DNA of 64,000 nt from Ceratopteris richardii (Eukaryota > Streptophyta > Polypodiopsida > Polypodiales > Pteridaceae), in assembly GCA_020310875.1 (NCBI GenBank), contig CM035422.1, positions 60,172,324 through 60,236,323 on the forward strand, in the 5' to 3' direction. The notes beneath the pieces were generated by a model, which searched no databases, was not told where the DNA came from, and saw only the letters and a program-made list of their open reading frames with translations. The translations under genes and the position numbers were made by a program. Shown here piece after piece: positions 12,193 to 25,604 of this stretch (the first letter of the stretch is position 1; each line of letters opens with the position of its first letter).

Positions 12193-14880
12193 TTTGGTTC
12201 AAGATTAAGTCCTTCTTTCGCATATGCATAGACGCTTGACATTTCATCAAATACCACATCTGTGCTGAACTTCACCTATCGTGTGAGTGGGTTATAACAT
12301 CTATATCCCTTTTGCTAAAGGGAGTATCCAATGAAGACACACTTTTTCTACTTTGGATCAAGATTTGTCCTCAATTCATCTGGAACATGTACATATGCAA
12401 TACAGCCAAAAGCTTTCAGATGTGATAAGTTGAGCTTTTTACCTGTAAACTTCTCTTCAGGTGTAACTTGATGTATAGCAGCAGTCAAAGTTTTGTTCAT
12501 GATGTATACAACAATATGAACAACTTCTGCCCAATAACAATGAGGCATATTCTGCTCAGCCATCAAGGCTCTTACTATTTCTGCAATATGTCTATTTTTG
12601 TATTTAGCAACACCGTTCTCTTATGGTTGTACCTGGATGAAAATTGACGTCAAATTCCATGACTTTTTAGAAAATTTCTGAACTCATTTTGACATGTATT
12701 CACCTCCTCCATCAAACCTAAATGTCTGAATATACTTTCTTGTCTGCTTTTCCACCATAGCCTCAAAATTTAGGAAGTGAGTGAATACCTCACTCTTCTC
12801 TTTCATGAAATATACCCATACTTTTCATGTATGATCATCAATGCAAGTGACATAAAACCTACAACCGCCCATAGATGTAGTCTTTGCAGGACCCCAAACA
12901 TCTGTATGTACTATTTCAAGCACATTCTCACTAACATGCTTGTCACGTGGAAACGAGGATCTTGACTGTTTACCACATTGACATGTTGCACATACCTTTT
13001 GTATCTCAAAAACCCTGAAATTTGGTAGTCCTTGAACGCTTTCCTTTGACTGCATCAGTTTTAGCCTTTGCAGATTTGTGTGTCTGATTCGTTCGTGCCA
13101 GATCTCTATATCAGCAATAACTCCTGCACTTTTTGCAAATATGGCTGCATTCATTTTGGGAATTTTCACATTTAAGGTGAACATCCTACCCACTTTGTTT
13201 CCTTTGGTGATCAATTGTCCACCCTGTTTGTATTCTTCTACATATAACCCATTAGCATTGAACCCGACTTCTAATCCCTAGTCAACCATTTGTCCAATTG
13301 AAACCAGATTCTTTGTTATATTTGGAACATGCAGCACATCAGCAAGGTGTTTTACCATCCCGTTCTCCATAGACAATGCTATGTTTCCTGTCTCCATAGA
13401 CATAGCCATGTGATTTGAAGCACCTGAATCAACATACCAGAGATTATCATTTGATTTTGTAACACCAACAGACATCGTATTCATCATGTGATGTTGAACC
13501 ATGAACAACTTCTTAGAATCATCTGCACTTGTGGATGCATAGTTGTTTTGCTGCGTTCTATTATTTTGATTCTTCAACCTACAATCACGTTCAAAGTTTC
13601 TAGGTTTATCACAATTCCAATATCCTTTACTATCATTACCTGAATCATTTCTTTGGAAATGTTTGCAACCTCTTTGGCTCCCCCTACCTCGAAACTATCC
13701 TCTTCCTCCTGCATGATTCTGTTGTTGACCTTGGTCTTTGTTACTGTTTCCTCTTCCACTTTCAAAACCTCTACCTCTACCTCTTCCTCCACGAGAGTAG
13801 AATACCTGCTGAGAATTGGGCTTTCCTTGGGAGTTTGAATCCTCACCAAGATTCTTTTCTTCAATAATCAGCATAGATACCAGATCAGCAAAATTTGGAA
13901 TATTTTCCGTGGTCTGTATAGAAGTTCTGAACTGCTTATATGCAACTCCTAAACCACGAAGGCATACTTCCACCTTATCATCATCATCTACATTCACTCC
14001 AATAGATGCAAGTAACTCACATATGCTTTTGATTTTCATGGTATAGTCACTTACCGACATGCTCTTTTTCTCAAAGGTATGCAGCTCGTTCTTGAGTTGC
14101 AATTTCCGTGCCTTTGTACGGTCTCATACAATGTGAGCAAACTCTTCCAAGAATCTTTTGGAGTATTGGCATCCTATATGTGCCCAATCATGCTATCCTG
14201 TATGCTAACAAATAGCCAATACATTACCTTTCGTGCTCCTTGATTCTATTCCTCATATGCTCTTATCTGTTCTATAGTCTAATTCCTCTTTGGTAACTCT
14301 GGAGAATTTTTGTTCTCTCCTTTAATGTACTTCTAGTAGCCTTTTCCCATCAGGAAATTCATCATTTTGAATCTCCAAGCATGGAAGTTGTTCTTGTCCA
14401 GCCTATCGCTCATAAACTGACTCATACCATCTGTGTTTTCCATTTTTGTAGCAATACACAACACTACAAAACACTACAAGCAACACTTCTGCTTGAACAC
14501 TGTCACACTATGACATGATATTTTGATCTAAAAAAATCACAGTTTTCGTGTATCAACAGTACACGGAATCGCTTGAAATTCTAGATCTAGAATATATGAG
14601 TGTTGTCGAACACGATGCAAGTTACAGTTTTTGAAACTAACTTAGTTTTTCTATGGACCCCACCTTACAAGCTCAAAAAGGAGGTCGAGATGGCTCTAAA
14701 ACTTTGATCTGGCAAAAACGAGTGACCCTAAAGTGATAACTCTCAAAAATATTTTGAGGTCTTCTACCTTCATGCCAATTTTCGTATCAAATGGAGGTCT
14801 TTTGTGAATCACGTTTTCTCCACGTCTTGCTGCATACTCTTCACAATCGCCTTCTCCACGAGCTGTGTACAACCATGCTG

Positions 14881-14892
14881 GCTCTGATACCA
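14881..14892 (-). other. primer binding site of copia C
   Basis: The minus strand reads TGGTATCAGAGC, the exact complement of the initiator-Met tRNA 3' end, directly adjoining the LTR. Confidence 0.93.
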
Positions 14893-15275
14893 TGTCACAA
14901 GGAAGGAGATAAGGAAGAGAGCTCACACACACTCTCACTCTCAAGGAGAAGCACACACATAGATTGAGGCAAGGAAGAATAGTCTTCTTCTTCTTCTTCT
15001 TCTTCTAGTACATAAAAAGGAATGTACAAGAATGACCTAAAACAAGAATACAACAAGTGCAATATATAAAGACCAGTACATAAGGAAAAAACTAATGTCT
15101 GCAAATGAGTGATCTGGCTAGAAACAAATGTGGCATCATTCTCGGTAGATAAATCTAATAAAGCTCAATGAAGTATCCCTGACATATATGGGAGTGACCA
15201 CTATACATGTCAGAGAAACAAAAAACTGATACATGGCATCCTAGATCATCACATGTTGAGCTTGATATCTCAACA
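14893..15275 (-). repeat. 5' LTR of copia C (383 bp)
   Basis: In plus view it runs from TGTCACAAGG to GATATCTCAACA. It aligns along its whole length with the reverse complement of the G LTRs at 34057-34436 and 38710-39093, which fixes both edges. It contains a (TTC)n run near 14986-15007. Confidence 0.93.
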
Positions 15276-16010
15276 TACTTGTTCACGGGATAATCATTAC
15301 TCGTGTTATTCACATTGGAGTGTGCATTGTGAAAAACGCAAAGCTCTTTGAGTCCTCCAAGACCTCTATGTATCACACTTTACTTATCATCAATTGTACT
15401 TCTATTCATTATTGTTTTATACTTCTTTGAGACTGTCAACTTCTTTAAGCCTATCAGCTTCTCTGAACCGCTAAAGTGGTTATGTGGTCTCATTTATTTT
15501 TTTATCAATTGGAGCATGATCATATAAATATTCAAAGTACACCTACAAAATATTTTAGTCAATGGAGCTCTTTACACTAAGATATGACCATATCGCTATG
15601 ACTGTGTGTGTGCATCTTCATCTTCCTGAAACGTTGGGTTCACCCCTTGAACTCTAATTTATCTTTCTCACAGTATAGTCACTATAAATTCATGAAACAA
15701 CTTTTATTAGATGTGCAAAATGATTCGGGTCAATCCCTAGCATGATGTAAGTTTTGAATGATTTTCTAAGTACTTTCTTCCACAAATAGAAGGTTATGTC
15801 CAAATGTGCATAATTAAGAAGTTATCTACTTCAAGATAAACTTTTGAGATTAATTCTCCAAGGCACAATAGGCATATTAATATATCAATTGTAACCTTCG
15901 AATTTCTATTAGGGAGTCCAAGTGAAAAAATGTGCTAGTCTGGAGCACGTTTTCTCTGCAATCCTCTCATCTCTAAAATTTTCCATCACTCTTCAAAGTG
16001 GTATCAGAGC
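15276..16010 (+). mobile_element. copia LTR fragment with plus-strand primer site
   Basis: An exact plus-strand initiator-Met primer site, TGGTATCAGAGC, lies at 15999-16010, preceded three bases away by a sequence ending CTCTTCA that could be an LTR end. The upstream 700 bp has no coding signal. A short block, GCATCTTCATCTTCCTGAA, resembles the D-lineage LTR. The LTR start was not found. After the primer site the sequence turns at once into the reverse-strand gag of fossil I. Confidence 0.5.
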
Positions 16011-16208
16011 ATTATTATCTCCTCTTGTGTAGGTCCTCCTTTGGATCTGGGAATAGGCATAGCTTCATCACCTACTACGATTCCATAAACATTTCTACCT
16101 TGCAAATAGGCATCCATATTGATTTTCCAAGACACATAGTTGAATCAATCAAGCTTCTCAATCATTGAGGGAAAGCTGCCACCCATCTTGATCTAGCTCT
16201 GACACCAC

Positions 16209-17505
16209 TGAAAGAACTTGGAGAAGCTTGTAGGAGGTAGAAAAGTGAGTTACAAAGTGACGAAGTTCCATCCAACCAGCACAAGACGAGCCCTTGAGCT
16301 TATGGAGACTCAAATAGACCTTATAGGCATGCGATAAGTGCAATAAAATGCACTATTTACTTTGAAGCATCAAGGAGAAAGAGTTGATACAAAACAAATA
16401 GGTTTGAGCATTGACTAGCTCAAAAAACTTATTATCTTTAGATAAGACAATCAACTTCAAATGCTCATAGCATCCAACATGATTACAATAGGAAAAAATA
16501 CTTTTGGAGGACTGATACACATAGGGTTGAGTGTATAAAATGCACAAGAATACAAGAAATAAGCAAAATATACTTTTGGAATGAACCAGATACTCAATAG
16601 TGGTACCTCCTATTTTTCAAGAATGCATAGAGATAGATCCTGAGATAGAGAAACTCAGATGTTCTCCCAATCTACTGAATCAGTTGCTTTGAAAAGTGTA
16701 TAAAATGCACAAGAATACAGGAAATAAGCAAAATATACTTTTGGAATGAACCAGATACTCAATAGTGGTACCCCTATTTTTCAAGAATGCATAGAGATAG
16801 ATCCCGAGATAGAGAAACTCAGATGTTCTCCCAATCTACTGAATCAGTTGCTTTGAAAAATTATACACATAAAGTAGACATTATACCTTTTTACTCAGTG
16901 CTCATGCATCCAATTTGAAACTCTATAGAGAGAGATGCAGTCTCTCCAAGCTTACTATTGTTGAAGAAGATGATCCAAAAAAATGAGGAGCAAGACAATG
17001 ATGGCCACAAGTGTATGTATATTGCTTCCATGTAATTTACGAGTGCTTTAAAGTCTTTATATAGACTCTTGAAGTGATCCACGACTTCTACAAGTGGATT
17101 TGGAATTCAAATGAAGGCGATAAAGGATGTTGAAGAGAATCAATTCACTTTCCTACAATCTAGGAAAAGTGAAGATCTAGTTTGATCTACTTTTAGGTGG
17201 TTGATTGATTCATTGATTGTGATGCTCAAACACCTCAAATTTGTGGACGTTTAGCTCTCTTTTTCTCCTTTTACAAATGTAAAGCTCTAGGCTTTTACAA
17301 TGGTAAATGAACCATAAAAAAACTTTAATAATAAATACAATAAATGAGCATGGGTAAAAGAATGCTTCAATGGATATTTTGGCATAATCCAAACCATAGT
17401 TTTTCTATTCTAGATCAAATCCACCTCAAGCATAGTGTAAGCTTGATGTTTGAAAAATTTTCACTCCCTTTGCATGGATAGCACATAGATTAGAGTCTTC
17501 CAACA
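16209..17505 (-). repeat. 5' LTR of copia I (~1.3 kb)
   Basis: Plus view begins TGAAAGAACTTGG one base from the primer site, the same spacing as in D, and the likely end is CTTCCAACA at 17505. The length (~1297 bp, including a 165-bp duplication) is like the D LTR (1273 bp). The far edge is inferred from the terminal CAACA only. Confidence 0.6.
16531..16860. repeat. 165-bp tandem duplication
   Basis: Two head-to-tail units, 16531-16695 and 16696-about 16860, begin GTGTATAAAATGCAC and end CAGTTGCTTTGAAAA. They differ by about three substitutions and a short indel. It lies inside the LTR of copia I. The similarity makes it much younger than the surrounding fossil. Confidence 0.95.
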
Positions 17506-17675
17506 TTGATATTAGATATTCCTATACAGCTTCTTGGAGTGCCTCAATGGCTATCCCTTGAATACGAGTTCTAACACAATAGCTTTGGAGCTCTTCCTTC
17601 TCAACTCTTGCAAATGGCCTTCATGGAATAAGAAGCTCCAGAGATGTTTAATAATGCCAAATCTCTACAAAGGCT
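17506..17675. other. short unassigned spacer
   Basis: Between the LTR of I and the recognisable reverse-transcriptase start of gypsy F. No domain or repeat edge was seen. Confidence 0.5.
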
Positions 17676-19536
17676 CTAGTCTGCTTTTTGCACCTTTGTG
17701 GTGCTCTTGCATTTGGAGGGATGTTGGGTTGTGGTCGTTGTGGTTGGATTCAACCTAGAGCTTTTCCCCCTTACTGTTCTAGCTCTGACAATCAATGACA
17801 TCCTGTGTTCCCCAAAACTTGCAGGTACTCCATTGATATCTTTGTAATGCCATGTAAATACATCCGCATAAGTGTTCATAAAAGATGTTACCCTTGAAAG
17901 CATCTCTGGATAACTCCACAACTAGGTAGCCCTTAATATAGGATAAGAGTTTTCATGGGTGTATTTGATAGAGTTCCTATTCATCATTGTATCCAAAGAT
18001 TATTCTTCATCCTTGGGGTCTTCCATCACTTTATACCACATAAATTGAGTGCCATATGTAGGAGCACTCTAGATATCAATTCAATTTTCCTTTTCTTGCA
18101 TCCACCCTCTAGGATTTCATGAAGGGGAAAAGAAATATATTCAATAGATGGCTTTACCTTGGGGGTATATTCCTTCGTCGTATTCACATCAGCTTTATCT
18201 AGGTTGCACTTAAGAGGATTTTTCTTTCCTCTTCTATGGCCTCTCATTGGTTCACCCAATCTAGCAAGCTTTATGATCTCCTCTTTGTCTTCACAAGCTT
18301 CTTCTATACTTGAATCATTTGGAAAAGATCCATAGCAAGAGAATGCATTTCAAACTCGCAACCAAACCAAAATGTCTTCTTCCTGATATGAGTCAAATTA
18401 TGGGTTGTCCACCATATCGTTTTCCATATAGATGCCAGCTGATTGCATCATGCTAGTATGTCCTTGGTGGTCTAGTCCTTCTTCCAAGTATATTTTTTTA
18501 AGATTTTTTCCTTCACGTTGTACTTACATAGTATCCTTGCCCCAATCATGTACAAGCATGCCTTAGCCAAGGTCTCCCAATCCAAAGAGGAAAACCTCCA
18601 TCTACATGTGGAAATATTAATACAACAAAGTCCAAAGTAAAGAGGGTACCTTGTATCTCAATTACGACTTAGGGAACCACTCACATTGGTCTTACTCTAC
18701 TTTGATTTGCCAATAGCATAATGAATTTAGGTGGCCTTGATGGTTGGATTCCAAGCTTTTTCATCATATGTTCAGGCATCAAGTTAATGCTTAAGCCTCC
18801 ATCTACTATAACTCCTTGTAAATGATGTCCTCTAATAGTTACTATGAGTCATAGACTCTTATAATCAGTAAGGGGGGCATCCCCTATGGCTTTACCCTCA
18901 TTCATTGAAATAGGTTTTACAACTAGAGTAAAAATGGTGGCTTCATCAACGATATGCAACACTTCTGATCTAAAATTTGCATCGATTTTTATGAGATAAA
19001 AAATATTGAACTACTTTTTAATGGATTTAAATAACTTTGAAGCCTGAGATTCCATAAGATCATGGGCTGTGTATGAATATTCAAACTTCTTTCAAGCCCT
19101 ATTGAATGCATGTCCAATGGATTCACTTAGGCTTGTAAGGTCTTCCTTTTTTTGAGTCTCTTCACTTGGAATGGGTCTATCCTTAGGTGCCATTTTTCCT
19201 TGTTCAATCCATTTCCACTTTACTTTTAGCATGTTTTTGCTTGAGGAGCTTTCCCTTTGCTTCTTTTCTACATAACAAAAGAGTCAAATTCTTGTAAATG
19301 TACACTCTAGCAGATGGTGATGGCATGTTGATTTCTTGTACAACATTTTTCTTACTTCTAGAGATCATCTAAATGTGATGCCCTGATGTGGATGCCTTGT
19401 TCATCGGGAAAAAATGGTGTAGTGATATCTAGCTTCTAGACAATTTCTACAAGGAGGAGAGCAAAGGATATTTCCTTTGATAATATCCACATTCTCCAAA
19501 GCATGGTGTAGTAGCCATTACAGTTTTTGTTGGCTG

Positions 19537-20809
19537 TGTGAAGAGATGGATAGGTATGTGTTTGAAGATGAAGAGGTGTTGCAAACTCCTTGATCTACAC
19601 CAGCCAAATGAAATCCAGAAGTATATGGTGGGCCCTTTTAGCTTTTCAATGGATGTATTAGACACCCTATGTACCTTGGAAGATCACTCTCAAAAAGATA
19701 GATCAAAACAGATAAGTTGGAGTTAGCTCAGAGGTGAAAACTTGCTATTCTTGGTTCATACACATGTCCAGTGTTTTACATAATTCTCTGAGCACAGCAG
19801 CAATAAGCTTAATTCCTCTTGGGGAAGTTTAATTAACTTAAAGATCTAACTTTCAAGAGTAATCTCATCAAAAACAATAAACCACACACTGAGAATGAGT
19901 TTTAACAAGTGATGACATCATCCCGATTTTCACGGGCTGCTATAGTTTGAGACTAGTGAGCAGCAAAATGCACATAACTCACAATTTAGAAATGAAATCA
20001 TTATGAAACTTTGTATGGTTATACTAGACAGTAAGCTGAATCCACCAAGCTTTAAATCATTGAATTTGGATAAGTAACCACTGAGACATGGCTCTGACAA
20101 GATGAGTAAAAAAGTCGGGTACCTGACAGAGAAGTGAAGATGAACAGACCCTGTTGACTTCAAATGAACATAACTGAATATTGCAACATCCAAATGACAT
20201 GCAAATTTCTGAGCATATAGTAGGCTTATAGATCTAACTTTACCAAGTTATATCACTAAAAATGATGCACCAAGCGTAGAGAAAACATCTCTGCAATCTC
20301 ACTAAGAAAACTGAGAGATATGGCAGTGAGTAGTACACTTCACAAGAACATGGAAATATGAACCCAAATGATAATGAAAATGAAAGTATATTGCTTGTAC
20401 AATACAATGGACTTAATGATACATATGTGTGCCTTGTAATCACACCTTGATATGGCATAAAGCTCAGCTCTTGGAGGTCTTCACATAGGTCTCTCTAACC
20501 ACGACTAAAACTACCATCTATTTATAGTTGAGTTTGGGAGGCTAACTTCCCTCAATCACTCTCCAATCAATCAATCATTGATTTGATTCTCTACCTACCA
20601 CAAATCACAAATTCGTGGCTCCTCTTTCCCTTTTTGATCATGTGGGCTCAACCACTTAAGATTCTTTCACTTTTACATTAAGTAAACTCTTCAAAAGTTA
20701 CAAGAGGTAGTTCACAAGTGAACTTTACATAGTCTTCATTTTGAAGCTTCTTTTATGACTTTGTGGGACTCAAGCCAATACTTAGCCTTGTCATAGACTT
20801 GCTCCAACA
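19537..20809 (-). repeat. 3' LTR of copia D (1273 bp)
   Basis: Runs from TGTGAAGAG to GCTCCAACA in plus view, uninterrupted. It aligns with the split 5' copy. The purine tract lies just to its right. Confidence 0.95.
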
Positions 20810-20821
20810 GCTCCCCCTCAA
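20810..20821 (-). other. polypurine tract of copia D
   Basis: The minus strand reads TTGAGGGGGAGC directly before the 3' LTR start TGTTGGAGC, the usual position of the plus-strand primer of LTR elements. Confidence 0.88.
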
Positions 20822-23800
20822 GCCAAGTATGCTTGAGGTCTTCAATCTTCCAAGATTACCTGCAAACCAATCATAGCCTTGAATTTGCAAAGCTTTGTAC
20901 CATCCAATGCTTTGGTTAGAATATCTGCACATTGTTGATGAGTGGACACATATGATATTTGAATCTCTTTGCTTAGAACCTTCTCTCGTACATAGTGATA
21001 ATGAGCTTCAATATGTTTAGTCCTTGCATGAAAAATAGGATTAGCAGCCAAGTGAATAGAACTCATATTGTCATAAAAAATAGTTGGAGTTCCAAACTCC
21101 AATCCAAGATCTTTGAATAATGTCTTCATCCACATAGCTTCCTGAGTAGCTATGGCAAGACCTCTATATTCAGCTTCAGTAGAAGAGAGAGCAATTGTGG
21201 GTTGCTTCTTGGATGACCATGAAATAAGCTTTGAACCTGCAAAGGTAAGATAACCTGAAGTGCTCCTTCTATCTTCCTTGGAGCCAGCCCAATCTGCATC
21301 AGAAAATAGCTTCAAACCTAAATGAGATACATAAGGATAACAAAGTCCTTCATTTATGGTTCCTTTGAGATACTTGAGAATCCTTTTGGCAGCATCCATA
21401 TGTGGTTTCCTTGGTGTGTGCATAAATTGACTTAGCACACTCACACTGTAACATATATCTACTCTTGTCAATGTGGCATAGTTGAGACTACCCACTAGAC
21501 TTTGATATGATGTGATGTCCTCTATGAGTTCACCTTCATGTGAGCTCAATTTGTGATTGAGCTCCATTGGAGTACCATGATCTTTGTAGACAACTTCCAA
21601 ACCTAGGAAGTAGGTAAGTGAACCCAAATCACTTATCTTGAACTCTTCTCTCATCTGATCTTTGATCTTCTTCATACCATCTGCATCATTTCCTGTCAAT
21701 ATAATATCATCTACATATACACATAGGTAGATGATCTCAGAATTACTCTTCTTAATAAAGAGTGAAGGATCTGCCTTGCTTGGTTGAAAACCTTTGTCCT
21801 GCAAGAATGAAATAAGCCTGAAATTCCAAGCTCTTGGAGCTTGCTTGAGACCATACAATGCTTTGTTAAGTTTACACACATAATCAGGATAAACTTGATA
21901 ATCAAAACCAAGTGGTTGTGCCATATATACCTCTTCTGTTATCCAACCATTCAAGAATGCATTCTTTACATCTAGTTGAAGTATCTTTCAATTCTTGGAA
22001 GAGGCAATACTAAGCAAAACCCTAATAGTAGGCATCTTTGCCACAGGAGAGAAGGTCTCCTCATAATCAATTCCCTGAGTTTGTGCAAAGCCTTTTGCTA
22101 CAAGCCTTGCCTTATACCTGTTAATTGAACCATCAGAATTCTTCTTGAGTTTATAGACCCATCTTGAGCCTATTACCTTCAAGGATGAAGTCTTGGGCAC
22201 CAAATCCCAAGTGTTGTTTTCCTCAAGTGCTTCAATCTCTTCCTTCATTGCATGCTTCCATTCTGATTTTGCTTTGGCCTCTTCAAAGGATGATGGCTCC
22301 TCTTGGTTTATGTCCTGTGCTATGTAGATAGAATGTTTAGTTACTAATGAGGTGTCAAACCCATACCTTTCTGGTTTTTTCTTTTCCCTCATAGATCTTC
22401 TTAGGCCATGATGTGATGATTCTGCCTTATGTCCAAGTTCCTACAATTTGGCTTTACCTTTAGACTTCCATGCTTTGATCTTTTCCATCTGAGATTCTTC
22501 ATCATCCTCTGAGGTGTCTTGTTCTTCAATCTTTGGTTGTTCTCTACCAAGCTTTGGAAAATCTTCTTCAAGATCATATGGTAAATTGACCTTCCTGCAT
22601 GAATCTTCATACCATGAATTGTTCTCATCAAAAACTACATCTCTGCTTACCAAGAATCCGTTGTTGGTAGGGTTGTATAACCTGTAGCCCTTTTGATTGT
22701 TGTCATATCCAATAAATACACACCTTTCTGCCTTTGGATCCATCTTGCCTCTAACATGTGAAGGAACATGAGCAAAAGCAATACATCCAAAAAATTTACA
22801 ATGATCCAAGCTTGGTCTTCTTCCATTCCAAGCCTCATATGGAGTCATACCATCAAGGGATTTTGAAGGCAACCTGTTAATCAAGTAAGTGGCTGTAGAT
22901 ACAGCCTCAGCCCATAAGTAATTAGGTAAATGCTTTTCATTTAACATAGACCTTGCAGCTTCAACAATTGTCCTATTCCTCCTTTTTGCCACTCCATTTT
23001 GCTCAGGAGTGTACCTTGTAGTTACCTCTCTTTTGATTTCTCTTTCTTGAAGAAAAGAATCAAACTCATGGGAGAAGTATTCTCCCCCTCCATCTGACCT
23101 TAGCCTTTTTAGTGATTTACCTGTTTGATTCTCCACAAGAGCGAAATATCTTTTGAAACATGAAAAAACTTCATCTTTGTGTTTCATAAAGAATAGGATA
23201 GTCCATCTGCTGAAATCATCAATAAAGGAGACATAATACCTTGATCCAGATATTGAAGCTTCCTTGCTAGGTCCCCATACATCTGTATGAACCAACTCCA
23301 AGAGATCTTCATGCATATAACCTTTCTTCATGAATGGTAACCTATGAGACTTTCCAAATTGACATGCACTACACTTATAAATCATATGTTGTTTCGACAA
23401 ATTAGGGAGTCCAAGTACACTTTGGTCCCTGCAAATTTGCTTTAATGACCTTTCACCAATATGTGCTAACCTTTTGTGCCATACTTCTAATTCTGTGAGT
23501 GTCTGACTACCATAATTAAAGAGAGCAATGTTTCTAGTGTCCTGTAATTCAAATGTGAACAATCTACCTGTCTTTTCACCTTTTGCAATTTTTCTGAATC
23601 CTTGACTTGGATCTTCAACAAATGCTCCTGTCTTTGTGAACCTGACTTGCAACCCTTTCTCTACTATCTGCCCAAAACTTATCAAATTCTTTGTAATGGT
23701 AGGGACATAGAGTACCTTACTGAGTAGGTTGATGTTTCCATCAAGTGCTTTGACATTGCCTATTTTCTCCACAGGATGTTTTGTATCATCTTCTGTTTGT

Positions 23801-24988
23801 ACCTCATGCTTATTCATTGGATCTTCTAAATCTGATAGGAGTGCCACATTTCCTGCCACATGATTTGAACAACCTGAATCTATGTAGAAAACATGCTCAT
23901 CAGATTTACCTTGTGGCATAGCCATGTTCATGATCAATAATGAATCCTCTTTGTTTGAGTCTTCTGTGTAGTTATTGTAGTCTCTCCTTCCTTTGTAGCC
24001 TCCTTGATAGTTTGAATGATTGTAGTTGTTGTAGTTGCCATGATAATTGTTGAACCTTCCTCTTGAGTAGCCATAACTTCCTCTATTGTATCCTCTGCCT
24101 CTTTGATTCCTGGAATTCCTCAAACAATTTTCAGTTGTATGATTAGTTAATCAACAAATAGAAATGGGTTGGAGTCTTGGGATCTCCCCCTACCTTGTCT
24201 ACCTCCTCTTCCTCTACCTCTGCCATGTCTTCCTCTACCTGCATAGTTAGCTTGATATGTACCTACTTCATCATCCACTTTCTTTGCCTTTCCTTTGTTA
24301 TCTTTGGACTTGCTTTTAACAGTGTATAAAGCTGAAGATTGATTACCTTTAGAGCTTTCTCCATTTTTTATAAGCTTTGCCTCTTGAGTAAGTAGTTGTC
24401 CAATGAGTGTGTTGAAATCAGGTACATGCATGTCCATGTACAAATCCATAGCTCTGGTGAATGCTTCCCACTTGTCATCTGCCTTCAAGCCATTGATGAA
24501 CTACCTTACAATTTGCTCTTCATCTATTACCTCTCCAATGCTTCCCAACTGATCTGCTATGTCCTTGAGCTTTGTGACAAAGTCAGTCACATTTTGTTTG
24601 GGAGCCTTCTTGAGAGTTGTGAAATCTAGCCATAGTTGATGCTTCCTAGCTTTAGTACTTGAAGAAAAGAAAGCTTCAAGTGCATCCCACACTTCCTGAG
24701 ATGTCTTACAACTTCTAATGTGAGGCAACAAAAAATCTGAGATAGAGTTGAGGAGATAAGACCTTGCAAGTGCATCCTTGGAGCACCATGTGCTCAATCT
24801 TTCTTGCTCTTCTTGTGTTGGTTGACTTTTGTTCTTGAAACTTGGCATAACTTCATCTCCAGCCACATAACCATATAAACTTCTACCTTGGAGATAAGCT
24901 TCCATTCTTAATGACCAAGCTGAGTAGTTACCTTTGTCCAATTTATCAATTGATGAAGGAAATCCATCTGCCATGTTGTCCAACCTTG

Positions 24989-25000
24989 CTCTGATACCAC
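24989..25000 (-). other. primer binding site of copia D
   Basis: The minus strand reads TGGTATCAGAGC, the exact initiator-Met tRNA complement, one base from the LTR. Confidence 0.95.
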
Positions 25001-25001
25001 T

Positions 25002-25360
25002 GTGAAGATATGGATAGGTATGTGCTTGAAGATGAAGAGGTGTTGCAAAATCCTTGATCTACGCCAGCCAAATGAACTCCAGAAGTATATGGTGGGCCCT
25101 TTTAGCTTGCCAATGGATGTATTAGACACCCTATGTACCTTGGAAGATCACTCTCAAAAAGATAGATCAAAATAGATAAGTTGGAGTTAGCTCAGAGGTG
25201 AAAACTTGCTATTCTTGGTTCATACACTTGTCCAGTGTTTTACATAATTCTCTGAGCAAAGCAGCAATTAGCTTAATTCCTCTTGGGGAAGTTTATTTAA
25301 CTTAAAGAGCTAACTTTCAAGAGTAATCTCATCAAAAATAATAAACCACACCCTAAGAAT
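25002..25360 (-). repeat. 5' LTR of copia D, inner part
   Basis: Starts TGTGAAGATATGG one base from the D primer site and stops at the AGAAT duplication where copia E begins. It matches 19537-19906 at about 95%. Confidence 0.95.
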
Positions 25361-25590
25361 TGTTGATATATTTAGGTAGTGATGTGTGTGAACACTCTAG
25401 GACCGCCGGGCCACTTTTTCCCTCTTTAGGAGGTTTTTTTCCCCCGGCTTGTACATACGCCTATTGCCCTAATGGGCTACTTATCTTTGTACATTCTCTA
25501 GTAATACATTCAGTATTGTGTGTTTGTGCTCCAAGCTTCTTCTTCTTCCTTGTGCTGTTCGCGTGCTTCCATAGACGTCTATCTCCAACA
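25361..25590 (+). repeat. 5' LTR of copia E (230 bp)
   Basis: From TGTTGATATATTTAGG to ATCTCCAACA, followed by the primer site two bases on. Confidence 0.97.
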
Positions 25591-25592
25591 AT

Positions 25593-25604
25593 TGGTATCA
25601 GAGC
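25593..25604 (+). other. primer binding site of copia E
   Basis: TGGTATCAGAGC, the exact initiator-Met tRNA complement, two bases after the 5' LTR. Confidence 0.96.

Larger units (their letters stand above)
12193..15275 (-). mobile_element. Ty1/copia fossil C, truncated by B
   Basis: The minus strand carries a 5' LTR (14893-15275), a perfect initiator-Met primer site, gag (about 14360-13600), a protease with WYVDSGASNHM (about 13440) and integrase (about 13150-12200). The sequence closely matches the plus-strand element G and fragment J, so all three are one family. It is cut at 12192/12193, where the B LTR ends. Reverse transcriptase, RNase H and the 3' LTR are not seen to the left of B, so the rest was lost. 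The coding part is broken, with several interruptions. Confidence 0.9.
16011..17505 (-). mobile_element. Ty1/copia fossil I: 5' LTR plus gag start
   Basis: The minus strand carries an LTR (16209-17505), then a primer site TGGTGTCAGAGC (16196-16207, one base from the initiator-Met match), then the first ~60 codons of a copia gag. That gag is similar to the D gag N-terminus (DAYLQGRN, GDEAMPIP, PTQEE). Everything downstream of gag is missing at 16010. It is related to B and D. The coding scrap is broken. Confidence 0.78.

Noticed and set aside
18026-18259. Separate small gene on the minus strand
   Set aside because: It sits between the protease and RT start of gypsy F in the proper order, so it is the linker of that polyprotein.
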